From Alcanivorax sp. DP30 (GTDB taxonomy: Bacteria > Pseudomonadota > Gammaproteobacteria > Pseudomonadales > Alcanivoracaceae), in contig NZ_WTUY01000004.1 of the NCBI RefSeq assembly GCF_009882945.1, positions 611,341 to 675,340 of the forward strand: a stretch of DNA of 64,000 nt, in the 5' to 3' direction. The notes below the pieces were generated by a model. That model ran no database searches and was not told the DNA's origin. It was given only the letters and a program-made list of their open reading frames with translations. A program made the position numbers and the translations under genes. Below, piece after piece: positions 27,845-39,073 of this stretch (position 1 is the first letter of the stretch; the number at the start of each line of letters is the position of its first letter).

Positions 27845-28016
27845 GTTCTTTTTTGTTTTTATTTTCAGGGACTTGCGACATGGATAACTTGCGTATCACT
27901 GTGTGTAACCCCTGGGGGCGAGACGGGGACGACCTGTCATTAAATGTGGGTATAACTCGTCCCCATACTTTTCCACCGGGTTGTCCCTGTGGCCCCTAAC
28001 AGGGTTATGAGCCTAG

Positions 28017-28025
28017 TTATCCACA
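28017..28025 (+). promoter_or_regulatory. DnaA box (perfect)
   Basis: TTATCCACA, the consensus 9-mer, 124 bases before the dnaA start; it could serve both the origin and dnaA autoregulation. Confidence 0.8.
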
Positions 28026-28056
28026 GCCAAAACAGATAAAAAAAAGGCCGCTGGCC

Positions 28057-28065
28057 TGTGGATAG
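28057..28065 (-). promoter_or_regulatory. DnaA box (one mismatch)
   Basis: Reads CTATCCACA on the minus strand, one base from consensus, 84 bases before the dnaA start. A further weak match (TTATCCATG) lies at 27879-27887. Confidence 0.6.
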
Positions 28066-28148
28066 ATGAGCGATCCTGAGGGTAGAATGGCTGGCTCGAT
28101 TGGGGTTCATTGCCCCATCATTCATTTCTTTTTGAGCAAGGCGGTTTT

Positions 28149-29564
28149 GTGTCTGAGGAGCTCTGGCAACGCTGTCTGACGCGGCTAGAAGGTGAGTTGC
28201 CGTCGCAGCAGTACAACATGTGGATTCGCCCGCTTCAGGTGGCCGCATCCGCAGATGGCGCAGAGCTGACACTGTTTGCTCCCAATCGCTTTGTGGTGGA
28301 CTGGGTGCGCGACAAGTATCTGGAGCGCATTGGTGAGGTGCTGGGCGAAATGCAGACGGGCGCCCTGCCCCAGCTTCGCCTGGAAGTGGGCTCCAGCCGG
28401 TCTGCGTCAGTAACCCCTGCCCCTGCACCCCAGCCGTCCAATAACGTCTCTGTGGCCTCTACAGGACCGTTACGCACCCCGGAGCCCGCGGACTCGCGTC
28501 CGCCATCAGGTCACGGAGAAGTGGGCGGCGCTCGCAAGCATCGCAGTAACCTCAACACCGGCTTCACCTTTGCCACCTTTGTTGAAGGCAAATCCAACCG
28601 TATGGCCGCGGCGGCAGCCCAGCAGGTTGCCGAGAACCCGGCCAGCCATGGCTATAACCCGCTGCTTTTATATGGAGGTGTGGGCCTGGGTAAAACCCAC
28701 CTGATGCACGCGGTGGGTAATGAACTGATTCGCCGCAACCCCAATGCCAAGGTGGTTTACCTGCACAGTGAGCGTTTCGTGGCAGATATGATCTCGGCCC
28801 TGCGAAACAAGACCATCAATGAGTTCAAGCGCTTTTATCGCAGTGTGGATGCGTTGTTGATTGATGATATTCAATTCTTTGCAGGTAAAGAGCAGTCCCA
28901 GGAAGAGTTCTTCCATACCTTCAACGCCCTGCTGGAAAACGGCCAGCAGATCATCCTGACCTGCGACAAGTTTCCCAAGGAAGTGGATGGTCTTGAGGAG
29001 CGACTAAAGAGCCGGTTTGGCTGGGGACTGTCCCAGCCCATGGAACCGCCGGAACTGGAAACCCGGGTGGCGATTCTCAAGAAGAAGGCCGAAGAGGCCA
29101 AGGTGGATCTGCCCAACGATGCAGCCTTCTTTATTGCCCAGCGCATCCGGTCTAATGTACGGGAACTGGAAGGGGCGTTGCGCCGCGTTATTGCCCATGT
29201 GCGATTCACCGGCGCACAGATCGATATCGGTCTGATCAAGGAAGCCCTCAAGGATCTGATTGCCCTGCAGGCCAGACAGATCAGCATCGACAATATCCAG
29301 CGCGTGGTGGCTGAGTACTACAAGATCAAGATCAATGATCTGTTGTCGCCGCGGCGAACGCGCTCTGTTGCGCGACCGCGCCAGGTGGCCATGGCTCTGT
29401 CCAAGGAGCTGACCAGTCACAGCTTGCCGGAGATTGGTGAGAATTTTGGTGGCCGGGATCATACGACGGTATTGCATGCCTGTCGCAAGGTATTGGAACT
29501 GCGTGAGTCCAACCCGGAAATTGAAGAAGATTACCAGAACCTGCTGCGGACATTGACGTCCTGA
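28149..29564 (+). CDS. dnaA: Chromosomal replication initiator DnaA
   Basis: Binds DnaA boxes and unwinds oriC. I start at GTG 28149 (471 residues, opening [18 protein letters not shown]), which has AAGGCGG just upstream; an earlier in-frame ATG at 28110 would add 13 unlike residues. Domain I spans about residues 1-75 and a Pro/Ser-rich linker 85-130. The AAA+ domain has Walker A GGVGLGKT at 176-183 and Walker B LLIDDIQF. Domain IV ends with the DNA-binding signature [15 protein letters not shown]. It heads the dnaA-dnaN-recF-gyrB series. Confidence 0.97.
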   Translation: MSEELWQRCLTRLEGELPSQQYNMWIRPLQVAASADGAELTLFAPNRFVVDWVRDKYLERIGEVLGEMQTGALPQLRLEVGSSRSASVTPAPAPQPSNNVSVASTGPLRTPEPADSRPPSGHGEVGGARKHRSNLNTGFTFATFVEGKSNRMAAAAAQQVAENPASHGYNPLLLYGGVGLGKTHLMHAVGNELIRRNPNAKVVYLHSERFVADMISALRNKTINEFKRFYRSVDALLIDDIQFFAGKEQSQEEFFHTFNALLENGQQIILTCDKFPKEVDGLEERLKSRFGWGLSQPMEPPELETRVAILKKKAEEAKVDLPNDAAFFIAQRIRSNVRELEGALRRVIAHVRFTGAQIDIGLIKEALKDLIALQARQISIDNIQRVVAEYYKIKINDLLSPRRTRSVARPRQVAMALSKELTSHSLPEIGENFGGRDHTTVLHACRKVLELRESNPEIEEDYQNLLRTLTS

Positions 29565-29612
29565 GCAGGGTAAAACAGTGAAAGGCCCTGACAACCAGAA
29601 CGGGAAAGCGCG

Positions 29613-30713
29613 ATGAAATTCTCAATCAATAGAGAACAGCTCCTCAAGCCCTTGCAGCAAGTGGCCGCCGTGGTGGAAAAACGGCAGACCCTGCCGGTGC
29701 TGTCCAACGTCCTGCTGGAAGTCGGCGACGGGCAGCTCTCCATGACCGGCACCGACCTGGAGCTGGAGCTGGTGGCCCGTCTGGCCCTGGAGGGTGAGCT
29801 GCAGCCGGGGGAGACCACCGTGCCTGCGCGCAAGCTGGTGGACATTGCCAAGAGCCTGCCCGCGGAAGCCGAGATCCGCTTTGAGGTAGATGGTGAGCGC
29901 ATGCTGGTACGTTCCGGTCGTAGTCGTTTCACGCTCTCCACTCTGCCCGCGTCAGAATTTCCCAGCCAGGACGAGGATGCCACTGGTTCCACGCTGGACA
30001 TCCAGCCGGGTGTGCTGCGTAGCTTGATTGACCGCACCGCGTTTTCCATGGCCCAGCAGGATGTTCGTTACTACCTGAACGGCATGTTGTTCGAGCTCAA
30101 GCCGGGCCGTCTGCGTGCTGTGGCCACGGATGGTCACCGTCTGGCCCTGTGTGATGCCGAGCTGGAAGCGCCGGTTGAAGAGGCCTCTGTGATCCTGCCG
30201 CGCAAAGGGGTAATGGAATTGTCCCGCATCCTTGGTGATGCCGGTGAGCTGGCTCGCCTGACGGTGGGCCGCAATCATGTTCGCATCGTGGTAGGGGCTA
30301 TCACCTTTACCTCCAAGCTGGTGGACGGCAAGTTTCCGGAATACGACCGGGTCATCCCCAAGGAAGGTACCCGGCACGTGATCGCCGACCGGGAAACCCT
30401 GCGTCAGGCCCTGGCCCGGGTGGCAATCCTCTCCAACGAGAAATACCGTGGAGTGCGGGTGCAGCTGTCAGAGGGTAGCCTGCGTATCGTGGCCAACAAC
30501 CCGGAGCAGGAAGAAGCGGAAGAAGAAGTGTCCGTGGACTTCAATGGCCAGCCTCTGGAAATCGGCTTTAACGTGAGCTACCTGCTGGATGTGCTCAACA
30601 CCATGAACGGCACCCAGGCGGAGCTGGAAATGGGCGACAGCAACAGTAGTGCGCTGGTGTTTGATCCGGAAAGCAAGGCGGCCCTTTACGTGGTGATGCC
30701 CATGCGCCTGTGA
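29613..30713 (+). CDS. dnaN: DNA polymerase III beta subunit (sliding clamp)
   Basis: A ring-shaped processivity factor of 366 residues made of three clamp domains. The opening MKFSINREQLLKPLQQVAAV and the closing LYVVMPMRL are the family's standard ends; the latter contributes to the partner-binding pocket. It lies 48 bases after dnaA and is followed by a hairpin terminator, so recF probably also has its own promoter. Confidence 0.97.
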   Translation: MKFSINREQLLKPLQQVAAVVEKRQTLPVLSNVLLEVGDGQLSMTGTDLELELVARLALEGELQPGETTVPARKLVDIAKSLPAEAEIRFEVDGERMLVRSGRSRFTLSTLPASEFPSQDEDATGSTLDIQPGVLRSLIDRTAFSMAQQDVRYYLNGMLFELKPGRLRAVATDGHRLALCDAELEAPVEEASVILPRKGVMELSRILGDAGELARLTVGRNHVRIVVGAITFTSKLVDGKFPEYDRVIPKEGTRHVIADRETLRQALARVAILSNEKYRGVRVQLSEGSLRIVANNPEQEEAEEEVSVDFNGQPLEIGFNVSYLLDVLNTMNGTQAELEMGDSNSSALVFDPESKAALYVVMPMRL

Positions 30714-30740
30714 TTGCCACGGCAATCCAGCCAATCCAAG

Positions 30741-30765
30741 AGCCCGGCCTGTGCCGGGCTTTTTT
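30741..30765 (+). terminator. Rho-independent terminator after dnaN
   Basis: AGCCCGGC-CTGT-GCCGGGCT stem followed by five Ts. Confidence 0.88.
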
Positions 30766-30949
30766 GTGCCCGTGGGAAATTTTGAGCCACGATCTACGAG
30801 CATTGCTACCTGTGGGTAACTCTGTGGGGAAGGTGTGCGTGGCTGTGGGTATCTCCGGGTGTCGAAAGTGAGCAACTCCCCTCCCCCTGCGCTACAATCT
30901 CTGGATGATTTTCACCTGCCTGCACTGCTGTCCATAGGATCCGGGATTT

Positions 30950-32065
30950 ATGCTGAGTCGTCTCCAGTTGGGAGATTTTCGCAATTACCGCCATGCGGAC
31001 CTGAGCCTGTCCCCTTCCCTGAATGTGATCCTGGGTGACAATGGCAGTGGCAAGACCAGCCTTCTTGAGGCTGTCTACTTTATTGGTAGTGGTGGTCGTT
31101 CCTTCAGGGGTGGTCGTCTTTCCCGGCTTGTTCGTGATGGAGCGGATGCTGCCACGCTTTATGCCGAGGTTCTCCACGAGAAAGAGTTGCACCGCCTTGG
31201 TGTGCGGCGAACCCCCGGGGGGATTGATGCGATCAAGCTGGATGGTCAGACCCCCAGGGCCTTGAGCGAGGTGGCCTCCCTGCTTCCGGTTCTTGCGCTT
31301 CACCCCACGTCTGTTGAGTTGGTTTTCGGGGCTTCAGCCCTTAGACGACGTTTTATGGACTGGGGAATGTTCCACGTGGAACATCAATTTATGCCCATTT
31401 GGCGACATGCCAGTGCAGCACTGAAGCAACGTAATGCCCTGTTGCGCTCAGGGGCAATAAACCCGCGAGAATTGGGCTTTTGGGATCAGCAACTGGCTGA
31501 GAGTTCTGATAGAATCGAAGGGTTACGCAGAGGCTATCTGGCTGCGTTACAAGGCGGTCTGGATCAGGTGATGGCAGTGCTGTCTCCCGAACTCAAAATC
31601 CGCCTCCAACTGCAGACAGGATTGCAGAAAGACGAAAATACCCTGGATGCGTTACTGCGTTTACGGCAGGACGATATTCGCCGGGGGTTCAGTCAGGCTG
31701 GTTTCCACCGCAGTGATATTCGAATTGCCACTGGCGATTTGGTGGCACGGGATCGTGTGTCCCGAGGCCAGGCGAAATTGATCGCCTATGGTCTGATGCT
31801 GGCTCAGTTACCGTTGATCAGCCAGGCCGGCAAGGTCTGCACCCTGTTGGTAGATGATCTTGCCGCCGAGCTGGATGAAGAGCATCGAAACCGGCTGCTG
31901 GGCTATCTGGCTGGCACCGGGCATCAGACATTGATTACGGCCCTGGACCAACCAGCCTGGGCTGCGGTTGTGAATGACAATAACGCACTACAGACGGTGG
32001 ATAGCAAAATGTTCCACGTGGAACATGGCCAGTTACGGTCGCTGAAGCCAACCGGGAGTGAATAA
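30950..32065 (+). CDS. recF: DNA replication and repair protein RecF
   Basis: An SMC-like ATPase that helps load RecA at gaps with RecO and RecR. The 371 residues carry Walker A GDNGSGKT at 29-36 and the signature/Walker B region SRGQAKLIAYGL ... LLVDDLAAELD. The coding sequence contains two identical 18-bp parS palindromes, each translated as MFHVEH (residues 140-145 and 354-359). The first falls in the family's DWGxFHVE segment, so the site seems to have settled on codons that already fitted. It starts at ATG 30950 and ends 9 bases before gyrB. Confidence 0.96.
   Translation: MLSRLQLGDFRNYRHADLSLSPSLNVILGDNGSGKTSLLEAVYFIGSGGRSFRGGRLSRLVRDGADAATLYAEVLHEKELHRLGVRRTPGGIDAIKLDGQTPRALSEVASLLPVLALHPTSVELVFGASALRRRFMDWGMFHVEHQFMPIWRHASAALKQRNALLRSGAINPRELGFWDQQLAESSDRIEGLRRGYLAALQGGLDQVMAVLSPELKIRLQLQTGLQKDENTLDALLRLRQDDIRRGFSQAGFHRSDIRIATGDLVARDRVSRGQAKLIAYGLMLAQLPLISQAGKVCTLLVDDLAAELDEEHRNRLLGYLAGTGHQTLITALDQPAWAAVVNDNNALQTVDSKMFHVEHGQLRSLKPTGSE
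31367..31384. promoter_or_regulatory. parS site 1 (inside recF)
   Basis: ATGTTCCACGTGGAACAT, a perfect 18-bp palindrome holding the 16-bp ParB-binding consensus of pseudomonad type. About 3.4 kb from the origin, as expected for a ParABS centromere. Confidence 0.92.
32009..32026. promoter_or_regulatory. parS site 2 (inside recF)
   Basis: The same perfect 18-bp palindrome as at 31367, repeated 642 bases later near the 3' end of recF. The two copies are in the same reading frame. Confidence 0.92.
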
Positions 32066-34492
<2,427 letters not shown>

Positions 34493-34501
34493 ACGCTGGG
34501 A

Positions 34502-34586
34502 AGCGAGATACGAGTAACGGGTTTCGAAAACCCGCATGTTCCGTTTCGGGTTCATGCCTTTCGAAACCCGCTCATCGCAACTCGCT
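34502..34586. repeat. Heptamer-armed element, CGAGTTT class, copy L
   Basis: The left arm is GCGAGAT ACGAGTA ACGGGTT TCGAAAA and the right arm TTTCGAAACCCGCTCATCGC. It lies between the gyrB stop codon and its terminator, so it would be transcribed as part of the 3' untranslated region. Confidence 0.75.
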
Positions 34587-34602
34587 ACAGTGATTGAAGC
34601 AT

Positions 34603-34636
34603 AAAAAAAGCGAACCCATTGGGTTCGCTTTTTTTT
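34603..34636. terminator. Hairpin terminator between gyrB and the H-NS-like gene
   Basis: AAAAGCGAACCC-ATT-GGGTTCGCTTTT with long A and T runs; serves the converging gyrB and H-NS-like genes. Confidence 0.92.
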
Positions 34637-34669
34637 CGGCGTGTTGCCGGTTGCGTGCGATGACTCTAC

Positions 34670-35029
34670 TTACACCGCAAAGTCTTCCAGCTTGGCGCCG
34701 TTTTCCAGGGCGGCCTGCAACCACAACGGGCGCTTGCCGCGGCCGGTCCAGGTGTTGCCGCTGTTGGCGGGATCGCGGTACTTCACCTTGGCAGGCTTGC
34801 GAACGCCGGCTTTTTTCTTGGCTGCGGTTTTCTTGCGAGTTGGCTTCTTCTTGTCGCCAGCACCCTTGAGAAGATCCTGCGGATCCACGCCCAGTTCCTT
34901 GGCCATCTTTTCCAGCACTGCCTGGGCATTTTTCAGCTCAGCCTTACGCTTTTTTTCCAGAGCAGCTTCCGCTTGCTTGATCAGTTTTTCCAGTTCGTCG
35001 ATGGAAAGTTCATCAAGATTGATGGTCAT
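34670..35029 (-). CDS. H-NS family nucleoid protein
   Basis: A 119-residue H-NS-like protein expected to coat AT-rich DNA and silence transcription. The N-terminal half is a coiled coil (LEKLIKQAEAALEKKRKAE). The middle is a Lys/Arg/Ala linker (KKKPTRKKTAAKKKAGVRK). The C-terminal DNA-binding motif reads YRDPANSGNTWTGRGKRP, with the GRG hook entering the minor groove. It is read on its own leftwards, converging with gyrB. Confidence 0.93.
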   Translation of the reverse strand: MTINLDELSIDELEKLIKQAEAALEKKRKAELKNAQAVLEKMAKELGVDPQDLLKGAGDKKKPTRKKTAAKKKAGVRKPAKVKYRDPANSGNTWTGRGKRPLWLQAALENGAKLEDFAV

Positions 35030-35120
35030 TATTCAGCCCTTGTGATTAGTCATTTAACTGCGCGAGTGACTGTAGTTATTTTAAGGGGGGATGGCAATAA
35101 GGGGAGCTTAAAATGCTGTC

Positions 35121-35218
35121 AGCTACGAGCTACGAGCTACGAGCTACGAGCTACAAGCTACAAGCTACAAGCTACAAGCTACAAGCTACAAGCTACAAGC
35201 TACAAGCTACAAGCTACG
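35121..35218. repeat. Tandem array of 14 heptamers, AGCTAC(G/A)
   Basis: Fourteen back-to-back 7-bp units over 98 bases: four AGCTACG, nine AGCTACA, then one AGCTACG. The unit is the same as in the arms of the dispersed elements. The remainder of the gap (35219-35449) holds a REP-like pair with GTAGGAGTTCC at about 35281 and TTCCGTTCCTAC at about 35400, then TTGAAGCTTG, a possible inverted partner of the array. Confidence 0.95.
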
Positions 35219-35449
35219 CTTGGGTTGGATAAGAAAAGCCGACAAAGTTCCCGAAATCCTCTGCTTATCTACGCAGCTGCTGTAGGAGTTCCTCTTGAGG
35301 GACGAACCGTGCGGAGCATGGAATCGACTGTAGGGAGATCAGGGATTTCCGGGCTCGACATGTTTCTAAAGAATGATCTCCCTTCGGCAGCGTCGCTGAG
35401 TTCCGTTCCTACAGAGGGGAGGATTTTCCTTGAAGCTTGCCGTTGCTCT

Positions 35450-36187
35450 TTATTCAGAAAGAGCCCCAGGGTAATTGTCCCGGATCCACTGCTGCACCTC
35501 GCTGGTGACTTGCTGGGCTTTTTTGCCTTCCGTTTCAATGGTCGGGCTTATGCGAAGGGTGATGGTGCCGGGGTAGCGTAACCAGGAGCCTTTGGGCCAG
35601 CAATTGCCACTATTGTGGCTAATGGCAACCACTGGCACCTGGGCCTGGCAAGCCAGCATGGTGCCGCCATGATTGAATTTTCCCAGGGTCCCGGGTTGCT
35701 GTCGGGTGCCTTCCGGGAAGATCAGTACTGGCAGACCCTGATGGAGTCGTTCCTTCCCCTGCCTGAGCAGAGACTTGAGCGCGGCGTTGCCCTTGCTGCG
35801 ATCTATGCGGATGGGATTGAGTAACGCCAGTCCCCAACCGAAGAACGGGACCCACAGCAGTTCACGTTTGACCACGGTGGTTTGTGGGCAAATCAGGGTT
35901 TGCAAGTAGAAGGTTTCCCAGCTGCTTTGATGGTTGGCAAGAATCACGCAGGGTTGATCAGGCAGATTCTCTGCCCCTTCCAGTTGAACCCTGACACGGT
36001 TGAGATGCCGGTCGAGCCACATGGCGCAGCGGGTCCAGCCATTGATAAAACGGTGGCGCGGGCGAATTGGCAGGAAGGGACCGATCAATACGCAGAGAAA
36101 ACTGTAGAAAATACCGGCAAGGTTATACAGCACGAAAAACAGCGCGCTACGAACCTTGATCGACAGCGACGGTGCATCGTGCTGCAT
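35450..36187 (-). CDS. 1-acyl-sn-glycerol-3-phosphate acyltransferase (PlsC/LptA-like)
   Basis: Transfers an acyl chain to lysophosphatidic acid at the inner membrane, making phosphatidic acid. The 245 residues have one N-terminal membrane segment and motif I NHQSSWE (residues 85-91), where Glu takes the place of the usual Asp, as common in this pseudomonad subgroup. The FPEGTRQQPG motif III is intact. It starts 2 bases after gmhB and is the last gene of glyQ-glyS-gmhB-plsC, the same order as near the Pseudomonas origin. Confidence 0.93.
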   Translation of the reverse strand: MQHDAPSLSIKVRSALFFVLYNLAGIFYSFLCVLIGPFLPIRPRHRFINGWTRCAMWLDRHLNRVRVQLEGAENLPDQPCVILANHQSSWETFYLQTLICPQTTVVKRELLWVPFFGWGLALLNPIRIDRSKGNAALKSLLRQGKERLHQGLPVLIFPEGTRQQPGTLGKFNHGGTMLACQAQVPVVAISHNSGNCWPKGSWLRYPGTITLRISPTIETEGKKAQQVTSEVQQWIRDNYPGALSE

Positions 36188-36189
36188 AC

Positions 36190-36732
36190 CTAATCCTTCA
36201 AGGTGTGATCAACAAAGTCAGCAAGAGAATCAAAAACGGCCACGTCACCCAGTGAATCCGGCAGGCCCTTGTCCAGGGTTTTCTGCCCCTTCCCGGTGAG
36301 TACCAGTACCGGCTGGCAGTGGCGGGCCATTCCTGCTTCCAGGTCCCTAAGGCTATCACCAATCAGCGGTGCTCCGGTGACATCGCCATACTCGGTAACA
36401 ATCTGGTCGATGAGCCCCGGTAATGGCTTGCGACAGTTGCAACCGTCATCCGGAGCGTGAGGACAGTGGAAGATCTTGCCCAGTTCGCCGCCCTGCTCTG
36501 CGACCAGGTTTCTCAGCCGTTCATGCATCGCTTCCAGGGTTTGCTCATCATAGTAACCCCGGCCAATCCCGGACTGGTTGGTTGCCACCACCACGGTATA
36601 GCCTGCCTTGCTGAGCCGGGCAATGGCGTCAATGCTACCGGGAATCGGGATCCACTCGTCCACGGTTTTGATGTAGGCATCGGAGTCTTCGTTGATGACC
36701 CCGTCGCGGTCGAGGATAACCAGTTTGTTCAT
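36190..36732 (-). CDS. gmhB: D-glycero-beta-D-manno-heptose 1,7-bisphosphate 7-phosphatase
   Basis: A HAD phosphatase that makes heptose 1-phosphate for the LPS inner core. The 180 residues open MNKLVILDRDGVIN, with the nucleophile and acid aspartates at 8 and 10. The zinc loop reads HCPHAPDDGCNCRKP and the Mg site IGDSLRDLEAG. ATG 36732 has AAGGA upstream and removes a 30-residue extension that would run into a REP. It lies between glyS and plsC. Confidence 0.94.
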   Translation of the reverse strand: MNKLVILDRDGVINEDSDAYIKTVDEWIPIPGSIDAIARLSKAGYTVVVATNQSGIGRGYYDEQTLEAMHERLRNLVAEQGGELGKIFHCPHAPDDGCNCRKPLPGLIDQIVTEYGDVTGAPLIGDSLRDLEAGMARHCQPVLVLTGKGQKTLDKGLPDSLGDVAVFDSLADFVDHTLKD

Positions 36733-36748
36733 GGGGTTCCTTGTACTT

Positions 36749-36924
36749 GCCGTAGGAGCGTCGCTGGCGGCGCGATAATCAGAGCCTTTAAAGCGATGTT
36801 TACCACAGAGGAAATAGAGCACACAGAGTTTAAACCGTCTTTTCTCAGTGAACTCTGTTCCCTCTGTGGTAAAACTGCTTTTGATCCAGGTCTTTTATCG
36901 CGCCGCCAGCGACGCTCCTACGGC
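36749..36924. repeat. REPIN-like composite with perfect 30-bp arms
   Basis: The arms 36749-36778 and 36895-36924 are exact inverted copies of a REP (GTAGGAGCGTCGCTGGCGGC...). Inside is a second perfect 13-bp inverted pair, TTTACCACAGAGG (36799-36811) and CCTCTGTGGTAAA (36861-36873). It occupies most of the gap between glyS and gmhB. Confidence 0.9.
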
Positions 36925-36943
36925 GGTGCAGATTTATAAACAA

Positions 36944-36964
36944 AGGCCGCAGTATCTGCGGCCT
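36944..36964 (-). terminator. Hairpin after glyS (weak terminator)
   Basis: AGGCCGCAG-TAT-CTGCGGCCT followed on the minus strand by TTGTTTAT, an imperfect T run; read-through to gmhB is likely. Confidence 0.55.
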
Positions 36965-37000
36965 CGGTTTTCGCGTGTTGCATGATGCAAGCCTGCTGCG

Positions 37001-39073
37001 TTATTCCTGCAGCAAACTGATATCCGCCACATTGAGGAACAGATCGCGCAAGAAGGCCAACAGGGCCAGCCGGTTGTTGCGCACCGCTTCATCATCCGCC
37101 ATCACCATGACAGTGTCGAAGAAGGCATCCACCGGTTCACGCAATTCGGCCAGCATTTCCAGCACGCCCTGATAGTCGCCTTTTTCCAGCAGTGGTTCAG
37201 ACTGCTCGTAGCTGGCCACTACCAGATTGGTGAGGGTCTGCTCGGCCTCATCTTCCAGCAGGGCACCGTCGATTTCTTCCGGCGGTTCCCCGTCCAGCTT
37301 GGCGAGAATGTTTGACACCCGCTTGTTGGCAGCGGCCAGCGCGGCGGCTTCTTCGCGTTTCTGGAAATCGGCCACGGCTTTCACACGACGGTCAAAATCC
37401 AGCGGCTTGCGACAGGCGTCGTCGATGGCCAGCACTGACAAAATCACCGGGGTAGCAATGCCCTGCTCCTGGTACATGGCGCGGTAGCGACCCTTGATAA
37501 AGTCGAAAGCGTCTTCCACCTGGGCAGCATCAATGCGCTCACCCAGCTGTTTGGCCGCCTGGTCCAGCAGCTCGCGCAGGTCGATCACCAGTTCGTTTTC
37601 GATGATGATGCGCAGCACACCCAGGGTCGCCCGGCGCAGGGCGTAGGGATCCTTGGTGCCACTGGGCTTCTGGCCAATGCCAAAGATGCCCACCAGGGTA
37701 TCGATCTTGTCCGCCAGAGAGACGGCCATGCCGGTCTTGCTCTGCGGCAGGCTGTCGCCGGCGAAGCGCGGCAGGTACTGCTCGTACAGCGCCTTGGCCA
37801 CCTCTTCCGGTTGCCCTTCTCGCTGAGCCAGGTAGTACCCCATGATGCCCTGCATGGTGTCGAACTCGTACACCATCTCACTGTTGAGATCGGCCTTGCT
37901 CAGTTCACCGGCCAGTTTGGCCTGGGCGGCATCACCACCAATCTGTTCGGCTATCGCTGCGGCGAGACCGCCGATGCGCTGGCACTTGTCGGCCACCGTA
38001 CCCAGCTGCTGCTGGAATACCACGTTGGCCAGGCCTTCACCGTGCTGGGCCAGGGTCTTCTTGCAATCGTTGTCGTAGAAGAAGGCAGCGTCGGCCAGAC
38101 GGGGGCGGATCACCTTCTCGTTACCGTGGATCACCTGCTGCGCATCCTTGGACTGGATGTTGCTGATGGTGATAAAGGTGGGCATCAGCTTGCCGTTGTC
38201 ATCAAGCACGGAGAAGTACTTCTGGTGCTCTTCCATGGCGCTGATCAGCGCTTCCTGGGGAACGCGCAGGAAGTCTTGGTCGAAGCTGCCTGCCAGGGCC
38301 TGGGGCCATTCCACCAGTGCGGTGACTTCGTCAAGCAGATCCGGGTCGATCTGGGCGGTGCCACCAGCCTGCTTGCCGGCAGCGATGGCCTGCTCTTCGA
38401 TCATGGCCTTGCGCCGATTGAAGTCGGCAATCACGTGGCCGTCATTTTCCATGCGGGCGAGGTATTCCCCGGCGTTGGCCAGTTCGATGGCGCCCGGCGC
38501 ATGGAAGCGGTGGCCGTAGCTGGTGCGACCGGATTGCAGATCCAGTAGCTCGAAGGGAATCACCTCGTCACCGAACAGCGCCACCAGCCAGTGAGCCGGG
38601 CGCACGAACTGCACCTTGCGTTTGCCCCAGCGCATACGCTTGGGGATCGGCAGTTTCTGGATCGCCTGGGCGAAGAATTCCGGCACCAGTTCCACGGTGG
38701 GCTTGCCCTGCTCGGTGATCTTTGCCACCAGGCGCTCGCCTTTGCCGGTGTCCTGACGCCCCAGCTGGTCCACGGTGAGTCCCAGCGACGCGGCGAAACC
38801 TTCGGCTGCCTTGGTGGGGTTGCCGTCCTTGTCGAAGGCTGCCTGCACGGCCGGGCCCTGACGTTCGATATCGCGGTCGGCCTGCTTGTCATCCAGATCA
38901 CGGACAAGCACCGCCAGACGGCGCGGTGCGGCAAAGCTTTCTACCTGGCCATGGGCAAGGCCGGCTTCGTCCAGCTGACGAACAAATTCATCGGTGAGGG
39001 CCGCGCTCAGGGTTGGCAGGGCTTTGGGGGGCAGCTCTTCGGTGCCCAGTTCAATCAGTAAATCGCGGGACAT
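37001..39073 (-). CDS. glyS: Glycyl-tRNA synthetase beta subunit
   Basis: The tRNA-binding subunit of the alpha2beta2 bacterial GlyRS, 690 residues. It opens RDLLIELGTEELPPKALPTL, carries the HD-like segment, and ends with an anticodon-binding domain (VDAFFDTVMVMADDEAVRNNRLALL). It overlaps glyQ by one base (TAATG), so the two are translationally coupled. Confidence 0.97.
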   Translation of the reverse strand: MSRDLLIELGTEELPPKALPTLSAALTDEFVRQLDEAGLAHGQVESFAAPRRLAVLVRDLDDKQADRDIERQGPAVQAAFDKDGNPTKAAEGFAASLGLTVDQLGRQDTGKGERLVAKITEQGKPTVELVPEFFAQAIQKLPIPKRMRWGKRKVQFVRPAHWLVALFGDEVIPFELLDLQSGRTSYGHRFHAPGAIELANAGEYLARMENDGHVIADFNRRKAMIEEQAIAAGKQAGGTAQIDPDLLDEVTALVEWPQALAGSFDQDFLRVPQEALISAMEEHQKYFSVLDDNGKLMPTFITISNIQSKDAQQVIHGNEKVIRPRLADAAFFYDNDCKKTLAQHGEGLANVVFQQQLGTVADKCQRIGGLAAAIAEQIGGDAAQAKLAGELSKADLNSEMVYEFDTMQGIMGYYLAQREGQPEEVAKALYEQYLPRFAGDSLPQSKTGMAVSLADKIDTLVGIFGIGQKPSGTKDPYALRRATLGVLRIIIENELVIDLRELLDQAAKQLGERIDAAQVEDAFDFIKGRYRAMYQEQGIATPVILSVLAIDDACRKPLDFDRRVKAVADFQKREEAAALAAANKRVSNILAKLDGEPPEEIDGALLEDEAEQTLTNLVVASYEQSEPLLEKGDYQGVLEMLAELREPVDAFFDTVMVMADDEAVRNNRLALLAFLRDLFLNVADISLLQE

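Larger units (their letters stand above)
27700..28100. other. Chromosomal replication origin, oriC (approximate)
   Basis: The 590-base gap between rpmH and dnaA holds an AT-rich unwinding candidate (27768-27812, rich in TTAAT and ATTTA words) and several DnaA-box-like 9-mers. One is exact (TTATCCACA at 28017) and three or so are near matches. Position between rpmH and dnaA is the classical gammaproteobacterial (Pseudomonas-type) origin. The ends given are approximate. Confidence 0.8.

Noticed and set aside
27559-28148. tRNA or small RNA gene in the origin gap
   Set aside because: No cloverleaf or stable structured RNA could be drawn; the segment is better explained as oriC.
35121-35218. Regular repeats that might be a CRISPR array
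   Set aside because: Units are 7 bp, directly adjacent, with no spacers and no cas genes in the window.
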